A DNA stretch of 64,000 bases, taken from assembly GCF_027107535.1 (NCBI RefSeq), contig NZ_CP114283.1, forward strand, positions 8,122,001 through 8,186,000. Direction: 5' to 3'. A program made the position numbers and the translations under genes. This DNA is from Streptomyces aurantiacus. Its GTDB lineage: Bacteria > Actinomycetota > Actinomycetes > Streptomycetales > Streptomycetaceae. Below the pieces are notes generated by a model, which searched no databases, was not told where the DNA came from, and saw only the letters and a program-made list of their open reading frames with translations. Below are positions 37,182-46,045 of the stretch, one piece after another; positions within the stretch are counted from its first letter, which is position 1; every line of letters starts with the position of its first letter.

Positions 37182-38288
37182 TCACGTGTTCCGCCGCGTC
37201 ACGTACTCCGCCAGCGACAGCAGACCTCCCGCCGCCTCCGGGTCGGGGACGGCACGGGACAGATGGTCCAGTGCCCGCGCCATCCGGTCGGCGGCCTGGA
37301 GCTGGGCCCAGTCCCGGCCGCCCGCCCGCTCGACGGCGAGGATCGTGCGCTCCAGATCGCCGTCGCGGTAGGGAGCCCGGTACAGCTCGGCCAGTTCGGC
37401 CGCGGCGGGCGTGCCGGAGGTGAGCGCGGCGACCACGGGCAGGGACTTCTTCCGGGCCATGAGATCCGCACCGGCCGGCTTGCCGGTGCGCCTCGGATCC
37501 CCCCAGATACCGATCACGTCGTCGATGAACTGGAAGGCGAGCCCGGCCTCGCGCCCGAACGCGTCGAGTGCCTCGACGTCCTCGTCACGGGCGCCCGCGT
37601 ACAGCGCGCCGAGCGCGCACGCGCACCCCAGCAGCGCGCCCGTCTTGGCCTCGGCCATGGCGAGCACCTCGTCGAGCGTGACGTCGTCGGGACCACGCCG
37701 CTCCATGGCGGTGTCCGCCTGCTGTCCCGCGCAGAGCTCGACCACACAGCTCGCGAGCCGCGCGGCCGCCGCCGGGGACGCCGGATGCGGATCGTCGGCG
37801 AGCAGCCGATGGGCCAGCGCCTGCAGGGAGTCCCCCGCGAGGACCGCGTCGGCGTCGCCGAACACGGCCCACGCGGTGGGCCGGTGCCTACGGGTGGTGT
37901 CCCGGTCCATCACGTCGTCGTGCAGCAACGTGAAGTTGTGCACCAGCTCCACCGCGGCGGCCGCCCGTACGGCCGTCGTCCGCTGCCCGCCCAGTGCCCC
38001 GGCCGCGGCCAGGACGAGCGCGGGCCGGATGACCTTGCCCCCGTTCCCCGCCGCCGGGGTGCCGTCCGCGTGCTCCCACCCGAAGTGGTAGCACGCGATC
38101 CGCCGCAGCTCGCCGGGGAGCGACTCCACGGCCCGGCGCAGTTCGGGATCGACCGATGTGCGGGCCCGCTCCAGGATCACGGCCGCCTCCTGCCCGTCGG
38201 GCGGGCCGTGCCGTGCCGCGGGTACCGGTCCCTCGCCGGTGCCGGGCCCGCCCACCGCCGGCAGCGGGCTCTGCTGCGTCTCCGTCAT
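37182..38288 (-). CDS. Trans-type polyprenyl diphosphate synthase (possible encapsulin cargo)
   Basis: A 368-aa isoprenoid chain-elongating enzyme (FPP/GGPP-synthase family). The first Asp-rich motif DDVMDRD (near residue 124) and the second DDVIGIWGD (near 255) bind Mg and the allylic diphosphate; HRPTAWAVFGDADAVLAGD and GKPAGADLMARKKSLPVV are family-typical. The first ~40 residues (MTETQQSPLPAVGGPGTGEG onward) are Pro/Gly-rich and disordered, not part of the enzyme core. ATG 38288 has GGGTGAG upstream. It directly follows eshA on the same strand; family 2B encapsulin cargos often carry such N-terminal disordered loading regions, so this is a cargo candidate (inference). Confidence 0.92.
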   Translation of the reverse strand: MTETQQSPLPAVGGPGTGEGPVPAARHGPPDGQEAAVILERARTSVDPELRRAVESLPGELRRIACYHFGWEHADGTPAAGNGGKVIRPALVLAAAGALGGQRTTAVRAAAAVELVHNFTLLHDDVMDRDTTRRHRPTAWAVFGDADAVLAGDSLQALAHRLLADDPHPASPAAAARLASCVVELCAGQQADTAMERRGPDDVTLDEVLAMAEAKTGALLGCACALGALYAGARDEDVEALDAFGREAGLAFQFIDDVIGIWGDPRRTGKPAGADLMARKKSLPVVAALTSGTPAAAELAELYRAPYRDGDLERTILAVERAGGRDWAQLQAADRMARALDHLSRAVPDPEAAGGLLSLAEYVTRRNT

Positions 38289-38412
38289 GAGCTCACCCAC
38301 GGGTCCGCCCTGGAGGATGCCCGGACGGCGGCTGCCGCACCGGCACCGGGCGCGTGCCCCTGTGGTCCGCCCCTCCCTGCGGGCGGGCGCCCGGCAGGCC
38401 GCACACCGGACG

Positions 38413-39819
38413 TCATCGCCAGCGGCCGATCTCGACGTTCTCCAGGACGCCGAGCGCGTCGGGCACCAGGACGGCGGCCGAGTAGTACGTCGTCACGAGG
38501 TAGGACATGATCGCCTGCTCGCTGATCCCCATGAACCGCACCGACAGGCTCGGCTCGATCTCGTCCGGGATGCCGGCCTGCTGGAGGCCGATGACTCCCT
38601 GCTCGGCCTCCCCCGTACGCATGGCGATGATCGAGGTCGTCCGGGCCTCGGTGACCGGGATCTTGTTGCACGGGAAGATCGGCACGCCGCGCCAGGTCGG
38701 AATGCGGTTGCCGGCCATGTCCAGGGTCTCGGGGACGAGCCCTCGCTTGTTGAGCTCACGGCCGAACGCGGAGATCGCTCGTGGATGGGCGAGCAGCAGC
38801 TTGGTGCCGCGCCTCCTGGTGAGCAGTTCGTCCAGGTCGTCCGGGCCGGGGACGCCGTCGTGCGGCTGGAGCCGCTGGTCGTACTCGCAGTTGTTGAGCA
38901 GCCCGAACTCGCGGTTGTTGATGAGCTCGTGCTCCTGGCGCTCCTTCAACGCCTCCACCGTGAGCCGCAACTGCTGCTCGGTCTGGTTCATGGGCTGGTT
39001 GTAGAGGTCCGCCACGCGCGTGTGGATGCGCAGCACGGTCTGGGCGACGCTGAGTTCGTACTCCCGTGGCGCGGCGTCGTAGTCGACGTACGTCCCCGGG
39101 ATGGCCGACTCCCCGGTGTGGCCCGCCGCGAGGTCGATCTCCTTCTCGCCGTACGTGTTGGCGCGCTGGGCGGGAATCGCGCGCAACTGCGCGAGGTGCT
39201 CGCGCAGGGACTCGGAGCGCTCCGCGATCTGGTCGACGTCCGCGCGGGGCAGCGTGAGGACCGTGCACGCGGTGACCGCGCGGGCCGTGTACTCCCAGAT
39301 GGCGTCCGGGTCCGTGATCGCCTGCTCGCCGAAGTACGCGCCGTCGGCGAGGACCCCCAGCACCGCGTCGTCCCCGTAGGGGCCCGTGCCGATCTTCTCC
39401 ACCTTGCCGTGCGCGAGCAGGAACACCTCGTCGTCCGGGCTGCCGAACGAGGCGAGGACGTCGCCCGGGGCGAACTCCTGCTGCTCGCAGCGCTGCGCCA
39501 GCTCGGCGAGCACCTCCTGGTCCTCATAGGTGCGCAGCGCCGGCAGTTCGCCGAGCTCCGCCGGGATGACCTGGACCCGGTCACCGGTCTTCACGAACGT
39601 GACGCGGCCGTCTCCCACGGAGTAGCTGAGCCTGCGGTTCACGCGGTACGTGCCGCCCTGCACGTTCACCCACGGCAGCATGCGCAGCAGCCATCGTGAG
39701 CTGATCTCCTGCATCTGTGGTGCGGACTTGGTGGTGGTGGCCAGGTTCCGCGCCGCGGATGTGCCGAGACTCTTCTGCGGCTGATCCTGGTCCGCGCGGA
39801 TCTCTTCGCCTACCGACAT
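38413..39819 (-). CDS. eshA: EshA: cyclic-nucleotide-domain protein of the family 2B encapsulin shell type
   Basis: A 468-aa protein. The N-terminal arm (1-95) with [20 protein letters not shown] is followed by an inserted cNMP-binding domain (about 97-200; [20 protein letters not shown] and the phosphate-cassette region [20 protein letters not shown]). The rest (about 210-468), with [20 protein letters not shown] and [17 protein letters not shown], matches the HK97-fold capsid domain of family 2 encapsulins. EshA was first described for effects on growth and antibiotic production, and forms large assemblies. ATG 39819 follows GGGGAGGG. Transcribed into the polyprenyl synthase gene. Confidence 0.93.
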   Translation of the reverse strand: MSVGEEIRADQDQPQKSLGTSAARNLATTTKSAPQMQEISSRWLLRMLPWVNVQGGTYRVNRRLSYSVGDGRVTFVKTGDRVQVIPAELGELPALRTYEDQEVLAELAQRCEQQEFAPGDVLASFGSPDDEVFLLAHGKVEKIGTGPYGDDAVLGVLADGAYFGEQAITDPDAIWEYTARAVTACTVLTLPRADVDQIAERSESLREHLAQLRAIPAQRANTYGEKEIDLAAGHTGESAIPGTYVDYDAAPREYELSVAQTVLRIHTRVADLYNQPMNQTEQQLRLTVEALKERQEHELINNREFGLLNNCEYDQRLQPHDGVPGPDDLDELLTRRRGTKLLLAHPRAISAFGRELNKRGLVPETLDMAGNRIPTWRGVPIFPCNKIPVTEARTTSIIAMRTGEAEQGVIGLQQAGIPDEIEPSLSVRFMGISEQAIMSYLVTTYYSAAVLVPDALGVLENVEIGRWR

Positions 39820-40056
39820 GAAAATGCCCTCCCCATCGTGCAACGAGCTGCGGCGACAACCCTTCCATCACGGACCGTGTTGGTGCTATTACACGAAAGA
39901 GCGGGAATGGATCTTCGCAAACCGGGGCATGTGCGCGGGCGTCCGAACAGGTCGGCGGACCCTGCCCGGCGGCTCGTGGATCCTTCCGGCCGGGAACTCC
40001 AAGATCGGGCCGTCCGTTGAACCGGCAAAACGGACGAACGACGTATGGAGACAGTC

Positions 40057-40290
40057 ATGGCAGGCTTCCTGGACCGCGCCAAGGAACAGGCGCAGCGCGG
40101 CCTCACGCAGGGCAAGCAGAAGATCGACGAGGTCCAGGCGCAGCGGGCCGGTGGCGACCTGCTGAAGGACCTCGGCGCGGCCTACTTCGCGGAGCGGCGC
40201 GGCAGCGGCTCCCCGCAGGCCACGCAGCAGGCCCTCCAGGCTCTGGAGAGCCACATCGCGACGCACGGTGACGGTTTCCTGCGCTCCTGA
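40057..40290 (+). CDS. Small conserved protein of unknown function
   Basis: 77 aa, highly helical and charged: MAGFLDRAKEQAQRGLTQGK then KIDEVQAQRAGGDLLKDLGAAYF, ending THGDGFLRS. No membrane segment. The ATG at 40057 has a GGAG site 8 nt upstream; an in-frame ATG at 40045 is less well placed. Diverges from eshA; function unknown. Confidence 0.7.
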   Translation: MAGFLDRAKEQAQRGLTQGKQKIDEVQAQRAGGDLLKDLGAAYFAERRGSGSPQATQQALQALESHIATHGDGFLRS

Positions 40291-40428
40291 CGCCTTCGGC
40301 CCGCCCCGCCGACCGGATCGCCTCGCACGCCGTGCGAACAGGTGGTCCGTGACGGGAAGTTGCGGGTACAAGCACCGGTACGAGACGGCCACGACAGGTG
40401 GCCGTCGCGTCCGTGTAAGGAGGCGGCC

Positions 40429-41019
40429 ATGGCCCCACCCATGTCCGCGGGCAGATTTCTGGACCGGCTGAAGGACGAAGGGCTCACCGTCGTCGAGGTC
40501 GGGGACTGGGAAAATCACAACCGCAACCACAAGGGCCCGTGGGGCCCGGTCCACGGCGTCATGATCCACCACACGGTGACATCGGGCAGCCAGCGCACGG
40601 TGGAGCTCTGCCGGGACGGCTACAGCGGGTTACCGGGCCCGTTGTGCCACGGCGTCATCACCAAGGACGGCCGCGTCCACCTCGTCGGGTACGGCCGTTC
40701 CAATCACGCGGGCCTCGGCGACGACGACGTGCTGCGCGCGGTCATCGCCGAGACGGCCCTGCCGGCGGACAACGAGGCCAACACCGACGGCAACCGCCAT
40801 TTCTACGGCTTCGAGTGCGAGAACCTCGGCGACGGCGAGGACCCCTGGCCGGCGGCCCAGCTGGAGGCCATCGAGCGGGCCGCGGCGGCGGTCTGCCGCC
40901 AGCACGGCTGGACGGAGCGCTCGGTGATCGGCCACCTCGAGTGGCAGCCGGGCAAGATCGACCCGCGCGGCTTCACGATGGCCGCCATGCGGGCCCGCAT
41001 CCGCGACCGTCTGCAGTGA
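40429..41019 (+). CDS. N-acetylmuramoyl-L-alanine amidase (Amidase_2/PGRP fold)
   Basis: A 196-aa amidase domain protein that cleaves the bond between MurNAc and L-Ala in peptidoglycan. Zinc ligands are expected in VMIHHTVTSG, in SNHAGLGDDD and in GHLEWQPGKIDPRGF; the GNRHFYGFECENLGDG segment is family-typical. There is no signal peptide, as in phage-type or cytosolic relatives, so export is unclear. An ideal AAGGAGG precedes the ATG at 40429. Confidence 0.88.
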   Translation: MAPPMSAGRFLDRLKDEGLTVVEVGDWENHNRNHKGPWGPVHGVMIHHTVTSGSQRTVELCRDGYSGLPGPLCHGVITKDGRVHLVGYGRSNHAGLGDDDVLRAVIAETALPADNEANTDGNRHFYGFECENLGDGEDPWPAAQLEAIERAAAAVCRQHGWTERSVIGHLEWQPGKIDPRGFTMAAMRARIRDRLQ

Positions 41020-41020
41020 C

Positions 41021-41068
41021 GGACAGGCGCCCGTCGGAGGCCGGTCCCCCACGGGCGCCTTCCTGTCC
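41021..41068 (+). terminator. Terminator of the amidase gene
   Basis: Arms 41025-41034 and 41051-41060 pair perfectly over 10 bp, extended by GGACAG/CTGTCC with a small bulge; starts 2 bp after the stop codon. Confidence 0.7.
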
Positions 41069-41163
41069 GCCCGGGACCTCTCTGCCTGCGGCGGGAGGTC
41101 CCGGCGCGGCGCGTGTCGGCCCGGCCCCGCGTGTCGCTCGGACGTGTGTCCGACAATGAGGGT

Positions 41164-42093
41164 GTGACCGGCCCCGACACCCCTGAAGCAGCCGGCCTCG
41201 GCGCTCTGCGGCCGCGGCTGCCGTCGCCGCTGCGGGAGGCCGTGGACGAGCGTTTCGCGCGGCACGGAGTGCGGCTGCTGCTGAAGCGGGACGATCTGAT
41301 CCACCCCCAGCTGATCGGCAACAAATGGCGCAAGCTGGCGCCGAACCTCCGAGCGGCGGACGGCCGCACGGTCCTCACCTTCGGCGGCGCGTACTCGAAC
41401 CATCTGCGGGCCACCGCCGCCGCCGGCCGCCTGCTGGGCCTGCCCACCGTCGGTGTGGTCCGCGGGCAGGAGCTCGCCGACCGCCCCCTCAACGCCTCCC
41501 TCGCCCGGTGCGCCGCCGACGGCATGCGGCTCCATTTCGTCGACAGATCGTCGTACCGCCGCAAGAGCGAGCCCGGAACACTGGCCGCCCTTCTGCGCGC
41601 GACCGCCTGCGAGGAGGCGTACGTGGTCCCGGAGGGCGGCAGCAACGCCCTGGCCGTACGCGGCTGTACGGCCCTGGGCGAGGAGCTGCGCGGGCGCGCC
41701 GACGTCGTCGCGCTGGCCTGCGGCACCGGCGGCACGCTCGCGGGCCTGGCAGGAGGGCTCGCCCCCGGCCAGCGCGCGCTGGGCATACCGGTCCTCAGGG
41801 GCGGCTTCCTCGACGCGGAGATACGCGCCCTCCAGGACGAGGCGTTCGGCGGCCCGCGCGGCGACTGGTCCCTGGACGACCGCTTCCACTTCGGCGGCTA
41901 CGCCCGTACGCCTCCCGAACTCGACGCGTTCGCCGCCGACTTCGAGCGCCGCCACGACCTGCCCGTCGAACGTCTCTATGTCGCCAAGTCGCTGTATGGT
42001 CTCCTGACCCTCACGGAGGAGGGCGTGTTCCCGCGCGGGACGACGGTCGCGGCGGTGATCACGGGCCGTCCGCTCGACCCGCCGGACCGGTAG
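41164..42093 (+). CDS. PLP-dependent D-cysteine desulfhydrase / ACC deaminase family enzyme
   Basis: A 309-aa fold-type II PLP enzyme. The PLP Lys lies in HPQLIGNKWRKLAPNL; TFGGAYSNHLRATAAAG is the substrate/phosphate segment and VALACGTGGTLAGLAGGL the PLP-phosphate loop. The family cleaves D-cysteine to pyruvate, H2S and ammonia or opens 1-aminocyclopropane-1-carboxylate; the sequence does not separate the two. Start uncertain: GTG 41164 or an upstream in-frame GTG near 41146; neither has a strong ribosome binding site. Confidence 0.88.
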   Translation: MTGPDTPEAAGLGALRPRLPSPLREAVDERFARHGVRLLLKRDDLIHPQLIGNKWRKLAPNLRAADGRTVLTFGGAYSNHLRATAAAGRLLGLPTVGVVRGQELADRPLNASLARCAADGMRLHFVDRSSYRRKSEPGTLAALLRATACEEAYVVPEGGSNALAVRGCTALGEELRGRADVVALACGTGGTLAGLAGGLAPGQRALGIPVLRGGFLDAEIRALQDEAFGGPRGDWSLDDRFHFGGYARTPPELDAFAADFERRHDLPVERLYVAKSLYGLLTLTEEGVFPRGTTVAAVITGRPLDPPDR

Positions 42094-42147
42094 GTCCGGA
42101 CCCGAACGTCCGGCCGACGGCATGCCATGCCCCCTCCGGCGGAGCGC

Positions 42148-43743
42148 TCAGGTCGCCTCCCGGAAGGCCGCGGCCTCCTCCAGGTCGAGTCGCCGCAGCA
42201 GTGTCCGCAGCATCTCGTCGTCGATGTAGAGACCGTCCCGCAGCTTCACGAACACCTCGCGCTCGGCGCTGATCATCTCCCGGGACAGCCGCCGGTACGT
42301 GTCGTCCACGGTCTCGCCGGTGACGCTGTTGACCTGGCCGAGGCGTTCCCAGACGGCGTTGCGGCGGCGTTCGAGGACCGTGCGCAGCCGGTCGGCGAGG
42401 GGCGGCGGAAGGGCGTTTCGCTCGTCGGAGAGGAGGTCGTCCAGGTGCCGTTCGGCGGCCCGGGAGGCCTGCGCCTGGGCGTTCGCCTCCGCGAGGGTCT
42501 CGGCCTGCCGGTCCCGCGCGGGGAGTCTCAGCACGCGGATCAGCGGCGGCAGTGTCAGCCCCTGTACGACGAGGGTCCCGATCACCGTCGTGAAGGTCAG
42601 GAAGAGGATCATGTTGCGGCCGGGGAAGTCCTCGCCGCCGTCCGCGGTGAGCGGGATCGAGAAGGCGATGGCGAGCGAGACCACACCTCTCATCCCGGCC
42701 CAGCTGATGATGAAGGGCCCCTTCCAGGTGGGGTTCACCTCCCGTTCCCGGATCCGCGCGGACAGCAGGCGCGGCAGGAAGGTCGCTGGATACACCCAGA
42801 CGAACCGGGTCACGACGACGATCACGAAGAGGGCCACCGCGTACCAGGCGGCGCTCGTCCCCTCGTACTCGCCGAGACCCTTCAGGATGACCGGCAGCTG
42901 CAGGCCGATGAGGGCGAAGACCGCCGACTCCAGGATGAACGCGACCATCTTCCAGACCGCCTCCTCCTGGAGGCGGGTCGCGAAGTCGACCTCCCAGTTG
43001 CGGTGTCCCAGGTAGAGCGCGACGACGACCACGGCGAGCACTCCGGAGGCGTGCACCTGCTCGGCCACCGCGTACGCGAAGAAGGGGGTCAGCAGCGACA
43101 GGGAGTTCTGCAGCAGGGCCTCCTTCAGGTGGGTGCGCATCCAGTGGATCGGCACCATCAGGACGATGCCGACGCCGATGCCGCCGAGCGCGGCGATCAG
43201 GAACTCGCCGATGCCGCCCGCCCAGGTCGCGCCCTCGCCGACGGCGGCGGCGATCGCTACCTTGTAGGCGGTGATCGCGGTCGCGTCGTTCACCAGCGAT
43301 TCGCCCTGCAGGATCGTGGTGACCCGCGACGGCAGGCCGACGCGGCGCGCCACCGCCGTGGCCGCCACGGCGTCCGGCGGTGCCACGACCGCGCCGAGCA
43401 CCAGCGCCGCGGTGAGCGGCAGGTCCGGCACGATCACGTAGGCGGCCCAGCCGACGGCGAACGTCGCGAACAGCACGTACCCGACCGACAGCAGCGCGAC
43501 CGGCCGGATCTGCGCCCGCAGATCGAGGTACGAGCTGTCCGTGGCGGCCGTGTAGAGCAGCGGAGGCAGCAGCAGCGGCAGGACCACGTGGGGGTCGAGG
43601 GTGTACTCGGGCACGCCGGGCACGTACGAGACGATCAGGCCCGCGGCGACGAGGAGCAGGGGCGCGGGCACCGGGGTACGGCGTGCCGCCCCCGCCACGG
43701 CGGCACTGCCCGCGATCAGCAGGAGCAGGGGCATCACATGCAT
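42148..43743 (-). CDS. CPA1-type Na+/H+ antiporter
   Basis: A 531-aa membrane exchanger with about 12 hydrophobic segments (residues 1-410) and a ~120-residue cytoplasmic C-terminal helical domain rich in charged residues. The ion-exchange ND motif is in GESLVNDATAITAYK (about residue 160), and SWAGMRGVVSLAIAFSIPL is the conserved CPA1 Arg-containing segment. Probably exports Na+ or other cations in exchange for H+. ATG 43743 starts MHVMPLLLLIAG. Diverges from the UBP zinc-finger gene by 61 bp. Confidence 0.93.
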   Translation of the reverse strand: MHVMPLLLLIAGSAAVAGAARRTPVPAPLLLVAAGLIVSYVPGVPEYTLDPHVVLPLLLPPLLYTAATDSSYLDLRAQIRPVALLSVGYVLFATFAVGWAAYVIVPDLPLTAALVLGAVVAPPDAVAATAVARRVGLPSRVTTILQGESLVNDATAITAYKVAIAAAVGEGATWAGGIGEFLIAALGGIGVGIVLMVPIHWMRTHLKEALLQNSLSLLTPFFAYAVAEQVHASGVLAVVVVALYLGHRNWEVDFATRLQEEAVWKMVAFILESAVFALIGLQLPVILKGLGEYEGTSAAWYAVALFVIVVVTRFVWVYPATFLPRLLSARIREREVNPTWKGPFIISWAGMRGVVSLAIAFSIPLTADGGEDFPGRNMILFLTFTTVIGTLVVQGLTLPPLIRVLRLPARDRQAETLAEANAQAQASRAAERHLDDLLSDERNALPPPLADRLRTVLERRRNAVWERLGQVNSVTGETVDDTYRRLSREMISAEREVFVKLRDGLYIDDEMLRTLLRRLDLEEAAAFREAT

Positions 43744-43804
43744 CGGTATCGGCCCGCTTTCGTTTCCGCGCGGATTCCCGCACACCCGACGTAATCTGGC
43801 AATC

Positions 43805-44065
43805 ATGAAACAGTGCACGCACGCCGACGCGCTGCCCCGTCCGGAACCCGCACCGTTGAGCGACACCTGCCTGGAGTGCCTGGCGGACGGCTCGCATCCG
43901 GTGCAGCTGCGACTGTGCCTGGTCTGCGGCCACGTGGGCTGCTGCGACTCGTCGCCGATGCGGCACGCCACGGAGCATTTCAAGGACTCGGGACATCCGA
44001 TCATGCGGACCTTCGAGCCCGGTGAGAGCTGGCGCTGGTGCTTCGTCGACCACGTCCTGGTGTGA
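43805..44065 (+). CDS. UBP-type zinc-finger protein
   Basis: An 86-aa protein that is a complete UBP-type (ZnF-UBP) zinc finger: CLECLADGSHPVQLRLCLVC then GHVGCCDSSPMRHATEHFK and GHPIMRTFEPGESWRWCFVD, with Cys/His ligands in order. In eukaryotes this fold binds ubiquitin tails; in bacteria its role is unknown. Short 61-bp shared promoter region with the divergent antiporter, suggesting joint control (inference). Confidence 0.9.
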   Translation: MKQCTHADALPRPEPAPLSDTCLECLADGSHPVQLRLCLVCGHVGCCDSSPMRHATEHFKDSGHPIMRTFEPGESWRWCFVDHVLV

Positions 44066-44079
44066 CGTGGGATCCGGAC

Positions 44080-44105
44080 GGTTCGACCGTCTGACGTCTG
44101 GGTAC
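44080..44105 (+). promoter_or_regulatory. Candidate sigma-B/SigH-type promoter of the sigH operon
   Basis: GGTT at 44080-44083, a 16-bp spacer, then GGGTAC at 44100-44105, fitting the GTTT-N14-16-GGGTA consensus of Streptomyces SigB-family factors. It lies about 210 bp upstream of the anti-sigma gene and would allow SigH-family autoregulation. Confidence 0.5.
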
Positions 44106-44180
44106 GTCAACCCGGCGCGCGCTCTTCCCAATTGGGCCCGCAGACCCCTAGCCACTGTGCGTATACATAGGTTTACTATG

Positions 44181-44240
44181 AGTGACAGCAAGGGGTTGGG
44201 GTCCCGGGGACAGGAAAGCTGAGAGCGCGGTAGCGTCACC
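44181..44240. promoter_or_regulatory. Candidate BldD half-sites upstream of the sigH operon
   Basis: AGTGAC (44181-44186) and GTCACC (44235-44240) form a widely spaced inverted pair that matches the BldD half-site consensus. BldD represses sigH in S. coelicolor (known); the wide spacing makes this tentative. Confidence 0.4.
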
Positions 44241-44315
44241 GCTGAACCACATGGCGCGTTACCCGGGGGGCAACCCCCGGCCCCCGAAAGAGCTTGTACC
44301 ACCTTGGAGGTGAGG

Positions 44316-44729
44316 GTGTCCCAGATCGCAGGCGAGCCCGCGACCCAGGACTTCGTGGAAGTCCGGCTGCCGGCTGCGGGTGCCTACCTGTCGGTGCTGC
44401 GCACGGCCACGGCCGGCCTCGCGGCGCGTTTGGACTTCACCCTCGACGAGATCGAGGACTTGCGCATCGCCGTGGACGAGGCGTGCGCGATCCTGTTGCA
44501 ACAGGCGGTGCCGGGCTCCGTGCTCAGCTGTGTGTTCCGCCTGATCGACGACTCGCTCGAGGTGACCGTCTCGGCCCCGACCACCGACGGCCACGCCCCC
44601 GCACGGGACACGTTTGCCTGGACCGTGCTGTCGGCCCTCGCGGGCAAGGTCTCCTCCTCGGTGGCCGACGACAAAACCGTTTCGATCAGCCTCTACAAAC
44701 AGCGCGGCGCGGGACCCGGGCCGGCGTGA
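44316..44729 (+). CDS. ushX: Anti-sigma factor of SigH (serine-protein-kinase-type)
   Basis: A 137-aa HATPase_c anti-sigma factor that binds and holds SigH. It has the GHKL fold: FTLDEIEDLRIAVDEACAILLQ holds the N-box-like Asn/Asp/Glu residues (about 46-68) and DTFAWTVLSALAGKVSSSVADD the later loop; the glycine-rich ATP lid is short, as in RsbW-type proteins. The GTG at 44316 follows GGAGG at the ideal distance. Overlaps the sigH start by 4 bp (GTGA). In S. coelicolor this protein (UshX/PrsH) is antagonised by BldG. The symbol follows that usage. Confidence 0.9.
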   Translation: MSQIAGEPATQDFVEVRLPAAGAYLSVLRTATAGLAARLDFTLDEIEDLRIAVDEACAILLQQAVPGSVLSCVFRLIDDSLEVTVSAPTTDGHAPARDTFAWTVLSALAGKVSSSVADDKTVSISLYKQRGAGPGPA

Positions 44730-45868
44730 GGAACGGGGACGGGCCGGTGCGGGACGAAGAGCGCGGCACACGGGAACCTGCCGCCGGGGGCGAGGACGGC
44801 CCCGGCGCGCCCCGGCCCCTGGCGAAGGGGGTCGACGGCATCCCCGAGCAGGCCCGGCCGCATCCGGAGGACGGTGGGTCCCCGGCGGCCGGGGCGTCTG
44901 GGGCGGAGCCGATCGAGGAGGACGGGCGCGAAGCGCCCTCCGGCAGTGACGGGCGACAGGATCCAGACGTTGCCGCGCAAAGGGGGTCCCCCCGGACGGA
45001 GTCTGGGGGAGCGTCCGTGGAAGGGCGGCGGCGGGTGACGGGCGGGATCATGAGCGAGCAGCACGAGCACGAGCGGAATGCCGACAACAGCGCGTCGGGC
45101 GCACAGCACGACCCCCACAACCGGAGCGGGGCGCGGCTCAAGTTCATCGAGCTGCGCAAGCTGGATGCCGGCAGTCCGGAGTACGCGGAGCTGCGCAACC
45201 AGCTGGTCCGCATGCACCTGCCGCTCGTGGAGCATCTCGCGCGCCGTTTCCGCAATCGCGGCGAGCCGTTGGACGACCTCACACAGGTCGCGACCATCGG
45301 TCTGATCAAGTCGGTCGACCGTTTCGACCCGGAGCGTGGTGTCGAGTTCTCGACCTACGCGACTCCGACGGTCGTCGGTGAGATCAAGCGGCACTTCCGG
45401 GACAAGGGCTGGGCCGTGCGCGTGCCCCGCCGTCTGCAGGAGCTGCGGCTCTCGCTGACCACGGCGACCGCGGAGCTCTCCCAGCAGCACGGCCGCTCCC
45501 CCACCGTGCACGAGCTGGCCGAGAAACTGGCCATCTCGGAGGAGGAGGTCCTGGAGGGCCTGGAGTCGGCCAACGCGTACTCCACGTTGTCCCTGGACGT
45601 CCCCGACACGGACGACGAGTCGCCGGCCGTCGCGGACACCCTGGGCTCCGAGGACGAGGCACTGGAGGGCGTCGAGTACCGCGAGTCCCTCAAGCCGCTC
45701 CTGGAGGACCTCCCTCCGCGTGAGAAGCGCATTCTGCTGCTGCGCTTCTTCGCGAACATGACCCAGTCGCAGATCGCCCAGGAGGTCGGCATCTCCCAGA
45801 TGCACGTCTCCCGGCTGCTGGCCCGCACGCTGGCCCAGCTCCGCGAAAAGCTGCTGGTCGAGGAGTAG
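44726..45868 (+). CDS. sigH: SigB-family alternative sigma factor SigH
   Basis: A 380-aa sigma factor of the stress/development SigB/SigF group. The first ~115 residues are acidic, disordered and Arg/Gly-rich; the core starts RLKFIELRKLDAGSPEY. Region 2 includes HLARRFRNRGEPLDDLTQVATIGLIKSVDRF, region 4 ends with SQIAQEVGISQMHVSRLLARTL. An internal ATG at 45050 (MSEQHEHERN) would give a 272-aa product, like the shorter SigH forms known in S. coelicolor. GTG 44726 overlaps the anti-sigma stop, so the long form is translationally coupled. Confidence 0.94.
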   Translation: MRNGDGPVRDEERGTREPAAGGEDGPGAPRPLAKGVDGIPEQARPHPEDGGSPAAGASGAEPIEEDGREAPSGSDGRQDPDVAAQRGSPRTESGGASVEGRRRVTGGIMSEQHEHERNADNSASGAQHDPHNRSGARLKFIELRKLDAGSPEYAELRNQLVRMHLPLVEHLARRFRNRGEPLDDLTQVATIGLIKSVDRFDPERGVEFSTYATPTVVGEIKRHFRDKGWAVRVPRRLQELRLSLTTATAELSQQHGRSPTVHELAEKLAISEEEVLEGLESANAYSTLSLDVPDTDDESPAVADTLGSEDEALEGVEYRESLKPLLEDLPPREKRILLLRFFANMTQSQIAQEVGISQMHVSRLLARTLAQLREKLLVEE

Positions 45869-45873
45869 GAAGC

Positions 45874-45901
45874 CCCGCGCCCTTCCGTCAGGGGGCGCGG
45901 G
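45874..45901 (+). terminator. Terminator of the sigH operon
   Basis: 9-bp GC stem (45874-45882 with 45893-45901), 10-nt loop, 6 bp after the sigH stop codon. Confidence 0.7.
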
Positions 45902-46045
45902 AGACCGTCTGCCCTCCGGGGACCCGGTGAAACCGCGCGAGCCGCGACGACCGGCCCGCGCACCCGGCACGGCCTCGACGCGCGGACCCACTACGCCCTG
46001 GGTGCCGCCCGTGCTGCTCGCGGCGCCCCGTCCTGCTTTCGGGTC

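Noticed and set aside
36735..38510. A 591-codon plus-strand open frame across the minisatellite and the polyprenyl synthase
   Set aside because: It runs through repeat DNA and antisense to a clear enzyme gene; no start site signals.
42059..44302. A 747-codon minus-strand open frame across the antiporter
   Set aside because: It lies in another frame of the same strand as the real antiporter and consists of Arg/Gly/Pro-rich low-complexity sequence.
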